Source: Erythrobacter cryptus DSM 12079 (GTDB lineage: Bacteria; Pseudomonadota; Alphaproteobacteria; Sphingomonadales; Sphingomonadaceae). Taken from it: a DNA stretch of 64,000 bases. Position numbers and translations under genes: made by a program. The stretch lies in contig NZ_AUHC01000010.1 in the NCBI RefSeq assembly GCF_000422985.1, positions 1 through 64,000 of the forward strand, in the 5' to 3' direction. Below are positions 43,087 through 51,139 of the stretch, piece after piece. Every line of letters starts with the position of its first letter. Position 1 is the first letter of the stretch. Under the pieces are notes generated by a model. That model was given only the letters and a program-made list of their open reading frames with translations. It was not told the origin of the DNA and did no database searches.

Positions 43087-43539
43087 CTATCTCTTATACG
43101 CGGCGAGCGCCAGAACGGCCGCACCGGCGGCGGTCGAGATCAGGAAATTGAACCCGGCGAGCGAAATGCCCCACAGGCTCCAGGGCGCGACATCGCAGCG
43201 CACCAGCGGGGCGGCGGAAGGGTTCATCACATCGATCTGCCCAGGCAGGGTGGTGCAGGCGGTGATCCCCTGCCACCAGCCATATTCGACCCCGGCATGA
43301 AAGCCGCCGATCACGCCCGAGGTGAGGATGGCAAGGCCGGCGAGCGCCGCCCACACCCGCGCCGGCTGAAGCCTGAACGCGGCAAGCCCCAGCCCGAGCG
43401 CGGCGAAATGGGGATAGCGCTGCCACCAGCACATCTCGCAGGGGTAAAGCCCAAAGCCATATTGCGCGACATAGGCCCCGCCGAGCAGCGCCGCCGGCAC
43501 CAGCACGGCAAGCGCGCGGGCCTTGCCCAGAGCATCCAT
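43087..43539 (-). CDS. DsbB-like disulfide bond formation protein
   Basis: This 150-residue protein has four hydrophobic segments and the two DsbB cysteine pairs: C34-E-M-C37 (followed by W-W-Q-R-Y) in the first periplasmic loop and C95/C115 in the second. It should re-oxidise a DsbA-type protein and pass electrons to quinone. The ATG at 43539 is chosen because the longer frame upstream runs through the ctpA C-terminus. Only 10 bases separate it from the S41 peptidase gene. Confidence 0.9.
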   Translation of the reverse strand: MDALGKARALAVLVPAALLGGAYVAQYGFGLYPCEMCWWQRYPHFAALGLGLAAFRLQPARVWAALAGLAILTSGVIGGFHAGVEYGWWQGITACTTLPGQIDVMNPSAAPLVRCDVAPWSLWGISLAGFNFLISTAAGAAVLALAAYKR

Positions 43540-43549
43540 CGGCAAGCTC

Positions 43550-44911
43550 CTATTGCTTGGCCGGCCGCGGATCGGGGCGCAGCGCGATGCTGCTGCGGGT
43601 GGTGCGGCGCAGGGTTTCAAGCGCATAGTGCAGCTGGAAATCCTTGATGCCTTCCGCCTCAAGCTCAGCGGCGGTGAGCTGGAAGCGCGGATCGGCGCGC
43701 TTGTCCTGCTCCATCTCCTCGTCCTTCAGCGCCGCCTCGTTGATGAGGTGGCCGCGCAGGTCGCTCTCGCGCATCTGGTATTTCATCCGCAGGGCATAAT
43801 CGGGATCGGAGATCTGCGGCACCGCGATATCAGGCTTGATCCCGCCCTCCTGCACCGATCTGCCCGAAGGTGTGTAATAGCGCGCAGTGGTGAGCTTGAG
43901 CGCGGCATCCTTGCCCAGCGGCAGCAGCGATTGCACCGAACCCTTGCCGAAGCTGCGCTCACCCATGATCAGCGCCCGGCGGTGATCCTGCAACGCCCCG
44001 GCGACGATTTCCGAGGCCGAGGCCGAACCGGCATTGATCAGCACAATGATCGGCACGCCTTCGGCCATATCGCCGCGATAGACCGTCTCGGCATCATAGA
44101 GCATGGTCTCGCCCCGGGCGCGGCCGCGCTGGCTGACGATCTGGCCTTCGCTGAGGAACAGGTCCGCCAGGGCCACCGATTCATCGAGGCTGCCGCCCGG
44201 GTTGTTGCGCAGATCGAGCACCAGGCCATTGACCCGCCCGCCGGCCGCGGCCTTGCGGATCGCCTGCCAGGCGGCAAAGACATCGGCGCCGACATCGGCG
44301 GAGAACTCGTTGACCGAAATCACCCCGATATTGCCCGGCTCGAGCTTCCAGGTCACCGGCTCGAGCTTGATCACCCCGCGGGTGACATCCACCTCGATGC
44401 GGTCATCGCGCCCGGGGCGATAGATCGTCAGCCGGATCTTGGTGCCCGCCGGCCCGCGCATCTGCGCCACCGCATCATCGAGCTTGGTATCGACGATCAG
44501 CCGCCCGTCGAGATGGGTGATATAGTCCCCGGCCTTGACCCCGGCCTGCTCGGCCGGGCTGCCGCGGAAGGGCGAGACCACCTTGACCGCGCCCTGCTCC
44601 ATCACCACCGACAGGCCAAGGCCGGAATATTTGCCGTTGATCATGGTCTCGAGCCGCTGGAGGTCGCCGCCATCGAGATAGGCCGAATGGGGATCGAGCG
44701 CGGCCAGCATCCCGTCGATCGCGCCGCGGATCAGCACCTCGTCCTCGACCGGCTCGACATAGCTTGCCTTGACCCGCTGGAACACCGCGAAGAACTTGGC
44801 AAATTCCGGCCCGGCGCGGCCATCGACCTGAGCCATGGTGGCGGTGGTGGCGGGGATCAGCGCGACGGCGGTGACCAGCGCGGCGCTGCGCAGGAGAGCG
44901 GCAAGGTTCAT
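43550..44911 (-). CDS. ctpA: S41-family carboxy-terminal processing protease
   Basis: This 453-residue periplasmic protease has a signal peptide, a PDZ domain (about 95-175, with G-L-G-L-S and P-F-R-G-S-P-A-E-Q-A-G-V) and the S41 catalytic core. The serine is in G-S-A-S-A-S-E-I-V-A-G-A (~295) and the lysine in R-S-F-G-K-G-S-V-Q (~320). CtpA enzymes cut C-termini of envelope proteins and often control peptidoglycan hydrolases. The EnvC-like gene next door is a functionally sensible neighbour. Confidence 0.94.
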   Translation of the reverse strand: MNLAALLRSAALVTAVALIPATTATMAQVDGRAGPEFAKFFAVFQRVKASYVEPVEDEVLIRGAIDGMLAALDPHSAYLDGGDLQRLETMINGKYSGLGLSVVMEQGAVKVVSPFRGSPAEQAGVKAGDYITHLDGRLIVDTKLDDAVAQMRGPAGTKIRLTIYRPGRDDRIEVDVTRGVIKLEPVTWKLEPGNIGVISVNEFSADVGADVFAAWQAIRKAAAGGRVNGLVLDLRNNPGGSLDESVALADLFLSEGQIVSQRGRARGETMLYDAETVYRGDMAEGVPIIVLINAGSASASEIVAGALQDHRRALIMGERSFGKGSVQSLLPLGKDAALKLTTARYYTPSGRSVQEGGIKPDIAVPQISDPDYALRMKYQMRESDLRGHLINEAALKDEEMEQDKRADPRFQLTAAELEAEGIKDFQLHYALETLRRTTRSSIALRPDPRPAKQ

Positions 44912-45043
44912 GGGCGATTGTGGCTCCTTTGCGCGCGAATGTATCGCCTGCAGTCGATGAACGCCAGATGACAGGCGCGGGCGGCCCGGCAGGCTTGCTC
45001 CAATGGCACAGGCGGTCTCGCGCCGCCGCGAATTCCGATGGAA

Positions 45044-46288
45044 TTATCCGAGGAATTGCAGTGGGTTGACCGGCGTGCCCTGGCGCCGCAGCTCGACCGT
45101 GAGCGGGGCAGAACCCCCGCCCGCCACCCCCAGCGGGCTGCCGCCGATCACCTGCGCGCCCACCGTCACATCGACCCGGGCCAGCCCGGTGACAAGGCTG
45201 GTCCAGCCGCCCGCATGCTCGATGATGACGATTCGCCCGAAGCCGCGATAGGGCCCGGCAAAGGCCACCCGTCCGCGCGCGGGGGCGACCACCTGCGCGC
45301 CTGGCGCGGGCGCGAGGGTGAGCCCGGTGCTGACAAGGCCGCTCGCGCGGCGGGCGCCAAAGCCGATGAGGGTGCGGCCCTGCACCGGCAGTTGGTAATC
45401 GCGCGGCGGGGCGGCGGCGGGGCTGGGGGGCGCGGGCGGCGCGGCGGCCTCGGGCGGCAGCGGCGCGGCAAGATCGGCCGGGCGCAGGATCGGGCCAGGC
45501 AGCGCCGCCAGTTCCGCCCTGAGCGCCGCCATCTGCCCGAGCCGATCGACGAGGCTATCAAGATCGCGGGCCTCCTCAGCGAGGGCAAGCGCGCGCTCGG
45601 CCTCGCGCAGCGCCGCCCCGCGCGCCGCGCGCGAGGCGAGCCGCTGGCGGTTTTCGAGCGCGGCAAGCTCGCTGCGGCGCTGGCGCAAGGTCGCCTCGCT
45701 GGCGCGGATTTCCGCGAGCGCGCGTGCGGCGCGGGACTCGAGCGCGCGGCCCTTGGCAAGCTCGGCGCGCAGCGCCGCGGTGCGCGCGCGGATCTGCGGC
45801 ACCACACTCGCCAGCACCGCGCGCACATGCACCACGTCACCGAGCGAGCCGGGTTGCAGCGCGGACAGCGCGAGCGGGCGGCGCGCCGCGGTCTGGAGCG
45901 CGGCGGCGAGCCGCGCGGTCGGGGCCTGCTGCGCGGCGAGGCGGGCGGCGAGCGCCGCACGCGCCGCGCGGGCGAGCGCGAGGCGGGCGCGGGCAGCCTC
46001 GGTCTCGGCCTCGGCCTGCTGGATGCGCGCGGCAAGCGCCGCGGCCTCGCGCGCGGTGCGCTCTGCCGCCTCGCCCGCGGCCTCGGCCTCGCGGGTGAGG
46101 CGCGCCGCCCGTGCCGCAGCCATGCGCCCCTCGCGGCTCGCCCGGGCGAGCGCGGCGCGCGCCTCCTCGGGCGCCATCAGCAGCGCTGCCGGGGTGGCAG
46201 TGGGGCTGGGCAGGGCCGGCCCCGCCAGCCCCAGCGCCGCAAGGGCGCCGAGCGTGGCAAGCGCAGCAAGCAGATGACGCCAGGACAT
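45044..46288 (-). CDS. EnvC-like murein hydrolase activator
   Basis: The ATG at 46288 gives 414 residues: a signal peptide, a long Ala/Arg/Glu-rich coiled coil (about 40-270) and a C-terminal LytM-like domain (~300-414). In the LytM part the zinc ligands of active peptidases (HxxxD and HxH) are missing: the first motif reads S-G-L-V-S-T-G-L. This degenerate state is typical of EnvC/NlpD-type activators of amidases. It should control cell separation at the septum. It starts just 7 bases after the rlmH stop. The extension of the open frame to 46447 is antisense noise inside rlmH. Confidence 0.87.
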   Translation of the reverse strand: MSWRHLLAALATLGALAALGLAGPALPSPTATPAALLMAPEEARAALARASREGRMAAARAARLTREAEAAGEAAERTAREAAALAARIQQAEAETEAARARLALARAARAALAARLAAQQAPTARLAAALQTAARRPLALSALQPGSLGDVVHVRAVLASVVPQIRARTAALRAELAKGRALESRAARALAEIRASEATLRQRRSELAALENRQRLASRAARGAALREAERALALAEEARDLDSLVDRLGQMAALRAELAALPGPILRPADLAAPLPPEAAAPPAPPSPAAAPPRDYQLPVQGRTLIGFGARRASGLVSTGLTLAPAPGAQVVAPARGRVAFAGPYRGFGRIVIIEHAGGWTSLVTGLARVDVTVGAQVIGGSPLGVAGGGSAPLTVELRRQGTPVNPLQFLG

Positions 46289-46295
46289 GCTGGCG

Positions 46296-46718
46296 TCATG
46301 CCCGATGATAGGGATGGCCGGCAAGGATGGTGGTGGCGCGGTAGAGCTGTTCCAGCAGCATCGCCCGGGCGAGGAGGTGCGGCCAGGTTGCCGGGCCGAA
46401 GGCGAGCAGCAGGTCGGCCCCGGCGCGCTCGGCATCGCTGTGGCCATCCGCAGCGCCGATCATGAAGCGCGCCTCGCGCACCCCGGCATCGCGCCAGCGG
46501 GCCAGAAGCGCGGCGAAGTCTTCGGAAGACAGCGCCGTGCCGCGTTCATCGAGCAGCACCAGGCGGCAGGGGCTGAGCGGTTCGGCCGCCTTGCCCGGCC
46601 CGCGCTCGGGCCATTCGCTGAGCCTTGTCGGCCAGGTGATGCGCTGCAGGTAGCGCGCCACCAGCTCGCCCTCGGGCGAGCGGCCGATCTTTCCGCGTGC
46701 TATGATATGAAGGAGAAT
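46296..46718 (-). CDS. rlmH: 23S rRNA (pseudouridine-1915-N3)-methyltransferase, probable ATT start
   Basis: This SPOUT methyltransferase modifies helix 69 of 23S rRNA. The C-terminal half shows L-L-L-A-F-G-P-A-T-W-P-H and R-A-M-L-L-E-Q-L-Y-R-A-T-T-I-L-A-G-H-P-Y-H-R, the RlmH signature. From the first standard start (GTG, 46661) only 121 residues result. The frame continues upstream as L-L-H-I-I-A-R-G-K-I-G-R-S-P-E-G-E-L, the conserved RlmH N-terminus, and begins exactly where the family starts with an ATT codon (46718-46716), giving 140 residues, the usual length. No ATG, GTG or TTG exists in frame between. The gene lies in the proA-ctpA run, 114 bases after rsfS. Confidence 0.85.
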   Translation of the reverse strand: MLLHIIARGKIGRSPEGELVARYLQRITWPTRLSEWPERGPGKAAEPLSPCRLVLLDERGTALSSEDFAALLARWRDAGVREARFMIGAADGHSDAERAGADLLLAFGPATWPHLLARAMLLEQLYRATTILAGHPYHRA

Positions 46719-46832
46719 GGCGTCAAACCCCGCAAGCCAAGCACAAGGTTCTCGGGCCGCCCGCAGGCGCCGCAGGCCCGCATCGACACGCGCAACCTGC
46801 CTGCGGCAACGCCCGGCAGGCCGCAGCGGCGA

Positions 46833-47267
46833 TCAGGCGCGCCCGCCGGCGGCCTCGGCGCCGTCGAACGACCACATGCGTTCAAGGTTGTAGAAGCTGC
46901 GCACCTCGGGGCGGAACAGGTGGATGACCACGTCCCCGGCGTCGAGCAGCACCCAATCGGCCGCCGGCAGCCCTTCGATCCGCACCGGGCCGAAGCCGGC
47001 CGCTTTGATCTTCTCGGCAAGCTTCTGCGCGATCGACGCGACCTGGCGGGTCGAGCGGCCGCTGGCGATCACCATGTAATCGGCCACCGAGCTCTTGCCC
47101 GCCAGCGGGATCGAGACGATCTCCTGCGCCTGATCCTCGTCGAGCTGGGCCAGCACCAGGCGGTGGAGCGCCTCGGCGCCCGCCCCGGTCTCAGTCAGCG
47201 ATTGCGCGATCCCGGCGGCGGCCTGCACCGGGCCGAGCGGGATGGACGCGATGGTTGCCTCACTCAT
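46833..47267 (-). CDS. rsfS: ribosome silencing factor RsfS
   Basis: This 144-residue protein has the RsfS/Iojap domain: D-Y-M-V-I-A-S-G-R-S-T-R-Q-V, then W-V-L-L-D-A-G-D-V-V-I-H-L-F and R-S-F-Y-N-L-E. It binds ribosomal protein L14 and blocks subunit joining in starvation. The ATG at 47267 (M-S-E-A) is preferred over a TTG two codons upstream. The nadD-rsfS-rlmH order is widely conserved. Confidence 0.95.
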   Translation of the reverse strand: MSEATIASIPLGPVQAAAGIAQSLTETGAGAEALHRLVLAQLDEDQAQEIVSIPLAGKSSVADYMVIASGRSTRQVASIAQKLAEKIKAAGFGPVRIEGLPAADWVLLDAGDVVIHLFRPEVRSFYNLERMWSFDGAEAAGGRA

Positions 47268-47364
47268 TGGCAAAGTCTGGTCTCCACAGTAAGGGGCAAG
47301 GGCGGGCGGCAGGCACAGCGCGCGGCAGCGGCAAGGAGCGGGGCCTTGCCGGCGCAGCGGCGCC

Positions 47365-48030
47365 TCATGCCTCCTCCCATTCGCGGATGCTGCGGAATGT
47401 CAGCCGATCGCGCAGCGGGCCGGTGCGATCCTTGCCGATAAGCTCCTCGGCCCACCCGGCATGGGCACGGCGGATCGCCGTGGCCGAGCGGTGATCGGGA
47501 TCGAAACGCAATAACACCAGGGCCGGTGCGGTCCATTGCCCCCGTTGGCGAAAGCTGGCGGCAGACACGCGGTAGCGCCTGAGCCAGGCCATGGCGGGGC
47601 TCGTCATGGCAGCGGCATCATAGCCCGGACGCGCGATCACCGCAATCGGCATTGTCCGGGCGATCTGGCGCCAGCCCTTCCAGCGGTGGAACTGGGCGAG
47701 ATTGTCGGCCCCCATCAGCCAGACAAAGCGCCGCCGCGGATAGCGCCGGGTGAGGCGCCGCAGCGTATCGACGGTGTAGCGCGTGCCCAGATCAAGCTCG
47801 ATCGCGCTCGGCACGATCGGGGCGCGCCGGCTCATGCGCATGGCCGCGCGCAGCCGCGCCTTGAGGGGGGCCATATCGTCCTTAGGCTTGAGCGGATTGC
47901 CGGGGGAAACCAGCCACCAGGTCTCGTCCAGCCCCAGCGCCGCGGCGGCAAACAGGGTGATGCGCCGGTGCCCGCCATGCGCGGGGTTGAAGCTGCCGCC
48001 GAGCAGCCCGGTGCGACAGGGACGGCTCAT
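47365..48030 (-). CDS. nadD: nicotinate-nucleotide adenylyltransferase
   Basis: This 221-residue nucleotidyltransferase makes deamido-NAD. The G11-G-S-F-N-P-A-H-G-G-H21 motif is the ATP-binding signature; W-L-M-G-A-D-N-L in the middle and S-A-T-A-I-R near the C-terminus (variant of the usual S-S-T-x-I-R) complete the site. The ATG at 48030 follows the proA stop region by 13 bases; the frame's extension to 48198 lies inside proA. Confidence 0.95.
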   Translation of the reverse strand: MSRPCRTGLLGGSFNPAHGGHRRITLFAAAALGLDETWWLVSPGNPLKPKDDMAPLKARLRAAMRMSRRAPIVPSAIELDLGTRYTVDTLRRLTRRYPRRRFVWLMGADNLAQFHRWKGWRQIARTMPIAVIARPGYDAAAMTSPAMAWLRRYRVSAASFRQRGQWTAPALVLLRFDPDHRSATAIRRAHAGWAEELIGKDRTGPLRDRLTFRSIREWEEA

Positions 48031-48043
48031 GCGCGCTGGAGGC

Positions 48044-49339
48044 TCAGGGCCGGGTCTGGCCGGCCCCGCGCACCTGCCACTTGTAGGTGGTAAGCCCCTC
48101 GAGCGCGACCGGCCCACGCGCGTGCAGCCGCCCGGTGGCAATGCCGATCTCCGCCCCCAGCCCGAACTCGCCGCCATCGGCGAATTGGCTCGAGGCATTG
48201 TGCATCACGATCGCGCTGTCGACCTCGGCAAGGAAGCGCTCGGCCGCGGCTTCGTCTTGCGTGACGATCGCATCGGTATGGGCCGAGGAGTGCCGCGCGA
48301 TATGCGCCAGCGCCGCCTCGAGCCCATCGACCATCGCCACCGAGAGGATGGCATCGAGATATTCGGTGTCCCAATCCTGCGCGCACGCGGGGATCACCCG
48401 CGGATCGAGCGCCATGATGCGCTCATCACCGCGCACCTCGCAGCCCTGGTCGATGAGCGCCGCCACCAGCGCCGCGGGCGCGGGAAAGGCGCTGTCGATC
48501 AGCAGGGTCTCCATCGCCCCGCAGATGCCGGTGCGGCGCAGCTTGGCGTTGAGCGCGATGGACCTTGCCATCTCGGGATCGGCGGCGGCGTGGACATAGG
48601 TGTGGCAGATGCCATCAAGGTGCGCGAGCACCGGCACCCGGGCATCGGCCTGCACCCGGGCAACGAGGCTCTTGCCCCCGCGCGGCACGATCATGTCGAT
48701 GAGGCCTGCCGCCGCCAGCATCGCGCCCACACAGGCGCGATCCTGCGAGGGGATGAGCTGCACCGCCTCGGCCGGCACTCCGCCCGCGACGAGGCCCTCG
48801 ATGAGCGCGGCGTGGATCGCGCGGTTGGAATGGACCGCCTCGCTCCCCCCGCGCAGCAGCGCGGCATTGCCGGCGCGCACGCACAGCGCCGCGGCATCGG
48901 CGGTCACATTGGGGCGGCTTTCATAGATGATCCCGATCACCCCGATCGGCACGCGGATGCGGCTGAGCTTCAGGCCATTGGGGCGCGTCGTGGTGTCGAT
49001 CACGCTGCCCACCGGATCGGGCAGATCAGCCACCGCCGCCACGGCATCGGCAATGGCGCCAAGGCGCTTGTCGTCGAGCGCCAGCCGGTCGAGCATGGCG
49101 GGGGCAAGGCCATTGGCCTTTCCCGCGGCGAGATCCGCGGCATTGGCGGCAAGGATCGCCGGGGCGGCGGCGCGCAGCGCCTCTGCGGCGCGGTGGAGCG
49201 CGGCGGCGCGCTTGTCGCTTGCCATGGCGGCAAGCTGGCGCTGGGCGCGGCGCGCGGCGCGGGCAAGATCGGTCACGAGCGCGGCAGGATCGGCGGCGCG
49301 CGTCTCAGGGGCGCTGGGGGCATCGGCAAGCTGATTCAT
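48044..49339 (-). CDS. proA: gamma-glutamyl phosphate reductase
   Basis: This 431-residue aldehyde-dehydrogenase-fold enzyme makes glutamate semialdehyde for proline synthesis. The conserved [20 protein letters not shown] and the catalytic-cysteine segment [10 protein letters not shown] are all present. Length is normal. proB is not adjacent. First gene of the leftward run that continues through nadD, rsfS, rlmH, envC and ctpA. The 229-base gap upstream, shared with the divergent M23 gene, should hold its promoter. Confidence 0.96.
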   Translation of the reverse strand: MNQLADAPSAPETRAADPAALVTDLARAARRAQRQLAAMASDKRAAALHRAAEALRAAAPAILAANAADLAAGKANGLAPAMLDRLALDDKRLGAIADAVAAVADLPDPVGSVIDTTTRPNGLKLSRIRVPIGVIGIIYESRPNVTADAAALCVRAGNAALLRGGSEAVHSNRAIHAALIEGLVAGGVPAEAVQLIPSQDRACVGAMLAAAGLIDMIVPRGGKSLVARVQADARVPVLAHLDGICHTYVHAAADPEMARSIALNAKLRRTGICGAMETLLIDSAFPAPAALVAALIDQGCEVRGDERIMALDPRVIPACAQDWDTEYLDAILSVAMVDGLEAALAHIARHSSAHTDAIVTQDEAAAERFLAEVDSAIVMHNASSQFADGGEFGLGAEIGIATGRLHARGPVALEGLTTYKWQVRGAGQTRP

Positions 49340-49568
49340 GCCCCCTTCCTAGCAGCGCGGTGCGGCGCTGTCAGGCGCTGCGAATCGTGCTCTGGTGGTG
49401 TCTGCGGCCCTCCGACAAAGCCCTTATGACGCCCCCGCGGCGCGGGGGCGCATTTCGCCGCGATTCCGCTTCGCTTCATCGGCTCGGATGCACGCGGGAT
49501 TCGACCCGGCGGGCGCGCCTTGGTAGCGCGCGCTTCCGGGGCGATCATAACCATAATCGGGGCCGCGC

Positions 49569-50747
49569 TTGTCTGACCAATCTTCCGCACGCACGTGGGG
49601 CGAACGGCTGCGCCGTTGGTTTCCCGATCGCGAGTTCTTCATGCGCGCCGATGGGCAGGTGCGCTTCATCCGCATTTCCGCGCAATTGCAGATGCGCTGT
49701 GCCGCGGGCGCGCTGGCGCTGGTGCTCATCTGGCTGGTGGCGCTCGGGGTGATGGCCTGGGGGCAATGGCGCGCCGAGGCCGATCTTGCCGCCTTTGCCG
49801 CCGAGAAGGCCCGGGTGGCGAGCGCGAGCGAGCGGCTCAAGGCCTATGGCGGCAATCTCGACAAGGTCGTCGATGAGCTCAGCGAACGCCAGGATTTCCT
49901 TGAGGAAATGGCACGGATGATCCCCGAGGACGTGGTTCCTGAGGGCAAGGCCGACACGGTGAGCGATTCGCGCGCCGCGGCAAGCGAGACGGTGAAGAAG
50001 GTGGGCGCGCTCATCCCCGAGGCGCGCGGCCTTGCCGAGATCGAGGCGCGCCAGCTCGCCTTTGCCGAAAGGCTCACCCGCTTTGCCGATGCTCGCGCCC
50101 GCCGCGCCGAGGCGGCGATGCGCAAGCTCAATCTCGATCCGCGCCTCATCAGCCGCGAGACGCAGGAGGCCATGGGTGGTCCGTTCGAGGCGGTGCTCGG
50201 CGCCCGCGGGGAGATCGACCCGCGCTTCGAGCGGCTCGGCCTCAGCCTTGCGCGCATGGCGGTGCTCGAGCGCGCCCTTCAGGGTATCCCCCAGGTGGTG
50301 CCGGCGAGCGCCGAGGCAATCACCTCGGGCTTCGGCTATCGCCGCGATCCCATCAACGGGCGTGCGGCGATGCATTCGGGGATCGACTTCAAGGGCCCCC
50401 TCGGCTCACCGATCTTTGCCGCGGCGGCTGGCCGGGTCAGCTTTGCCGGGTGGAAGGCGGGCTATGGCCAGGCGGTCGAGATTTCGCACGGCAATGGCAT
50501 CGTCACCCGCTATGCCCACCTCTCGCGCATCTATGTGAAGCCGGGCCAGCCGGTCGCCGCCGGGGCGACCATTGGCGGGCTGGGCAACACCGGCCGTTCC
50601 ACCGGCCCGCACCTGCATTTCGAAGTGCGCGTCAACGACCGCGCGATCAACCCCCGCCCGTTTCTGGAGGCCGCCCCCGATGTTCTCAAGGAAGTCCGCG
50701 ACACCGGATCAGCCCGCCCCCGCGCGCGCGGCGCGCAGCGTCCCTAG
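49569..50747 (+). CDS. M23-family peptidoglycan endopeptidase with membrane anchor
   Basis: This 392-residue protein has a short cytoplasmic N-terminus, one transmembrane segment (about 43-65), a coiled-coil region, and a C-terminal LytM domain with intact zinc ligands: H269-S-G-I-D273 and H348-L-H350. It should cut peptide cross-links. The start codon appears to be TTG (M-S-D-Q-S). The bactofilin gene begins inside its last codons. Such peptidase-bactofilin pairs (LmdC-type in Caulobacter relatives) act together in local cell-wall shaping. Confidence 0.92.
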   Translation: MSDQSSARTWGERLRRWFPDREFFMRADGQVRFIRISAQLQMRCAAGALALVLIWLVALGVMAWGQWRAEADLAAFAAEKARVASASERLKAYGGNLDKVVDELSERQDFLEEMARMIPEDVVPEGKADTVSDSRAAASETVKKVGALIPEARGLAEIEARQLAFAERLTRFADARARRAEAAMRKLNLDPRLISRETQEAMGGPFEAVLGARGEIDPRFERLGLSLARMAVLERALQGIPQVVPASAEAITSGFGYRRDPINGRAAMHSGIDFKGPLGSPIFAAAAGRVSFAGWKAGYGQAVEISHGNGIVTRYAHLSRIYVKPGQPVAAGATIGGLGNTGRSTGPHLHFEVRVNDRAINPRPFLEAAPDVLKEVRDTGSARPRARGAQRP

Positions 50748-51135
50748 CCGGAGCATGGGCATGGCTTCGGGTTCGACCTTCTCGGTGATCGGCGCCGATG
50801 TGACCATCACCGGCAACATCGCCGCCTCGGCCGATCTGCATGTCGATGGCACGATCGAGGGCGATATTGCCTGTGCTGCGCTGGTGCAGGGCGAGACCAG
50901 CACCATCCACGGCGCGATCACGGCGCAGAGCGCGCGGCTGGCTGGCAAGGTCACCGGCTCGATCACCGCGCGCGAGCTGGTGATCCTCAAGACCGCGCAG
51001 ATCGAGGGCGATGTGCATTATGATGCGCTGACGATCGAGCAGGGCGCCGCGGTCGAAGGGCGCTTTGCCCCCAACGCCCGCAGCGCCGCCCCGGCCGAGC
51101 CGGTGCGCGCGCTCAGTGCCGGGGAAGCGGCCTGA
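50680..51135 (+). CDS. bactofilin
   Basis: The ATG at 50680 (M-F-S-R-K-S) gives 151 residues. Residues ~30-130 are the bactofilin beta-helix: repeated short hydrophobic turns (F-S-V-I-G-A-D-V-T-I-T-G-N, V-D-G-T-I-E-G-D-I, H-G-A-I-T-A-Q-S-A-R-L-A-G-K-V-T-G), which polymerise into membrane-associated filaments. A GGAGG sits ten bases before the start, inside the peptidase gene; the two frames overlap by 68 bases. That overlap ties the scaffold protein to its cell-wall enzyme. Confidence 0.92.
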   Translation: MFSRKSATPDQPAPARAARSVPSRSMGMASGSTFSVIGADVTITGNIAASADLHVDGTIEGDIACAALVQGETSTIHGAITAQSARLAGKVTGSITARELVILKTAQIEGDVHYDALTIEQGAAVEGRFAPNARSAAPAEPVRALSAGEAA

Positions 51136-51139
51136 CAGG

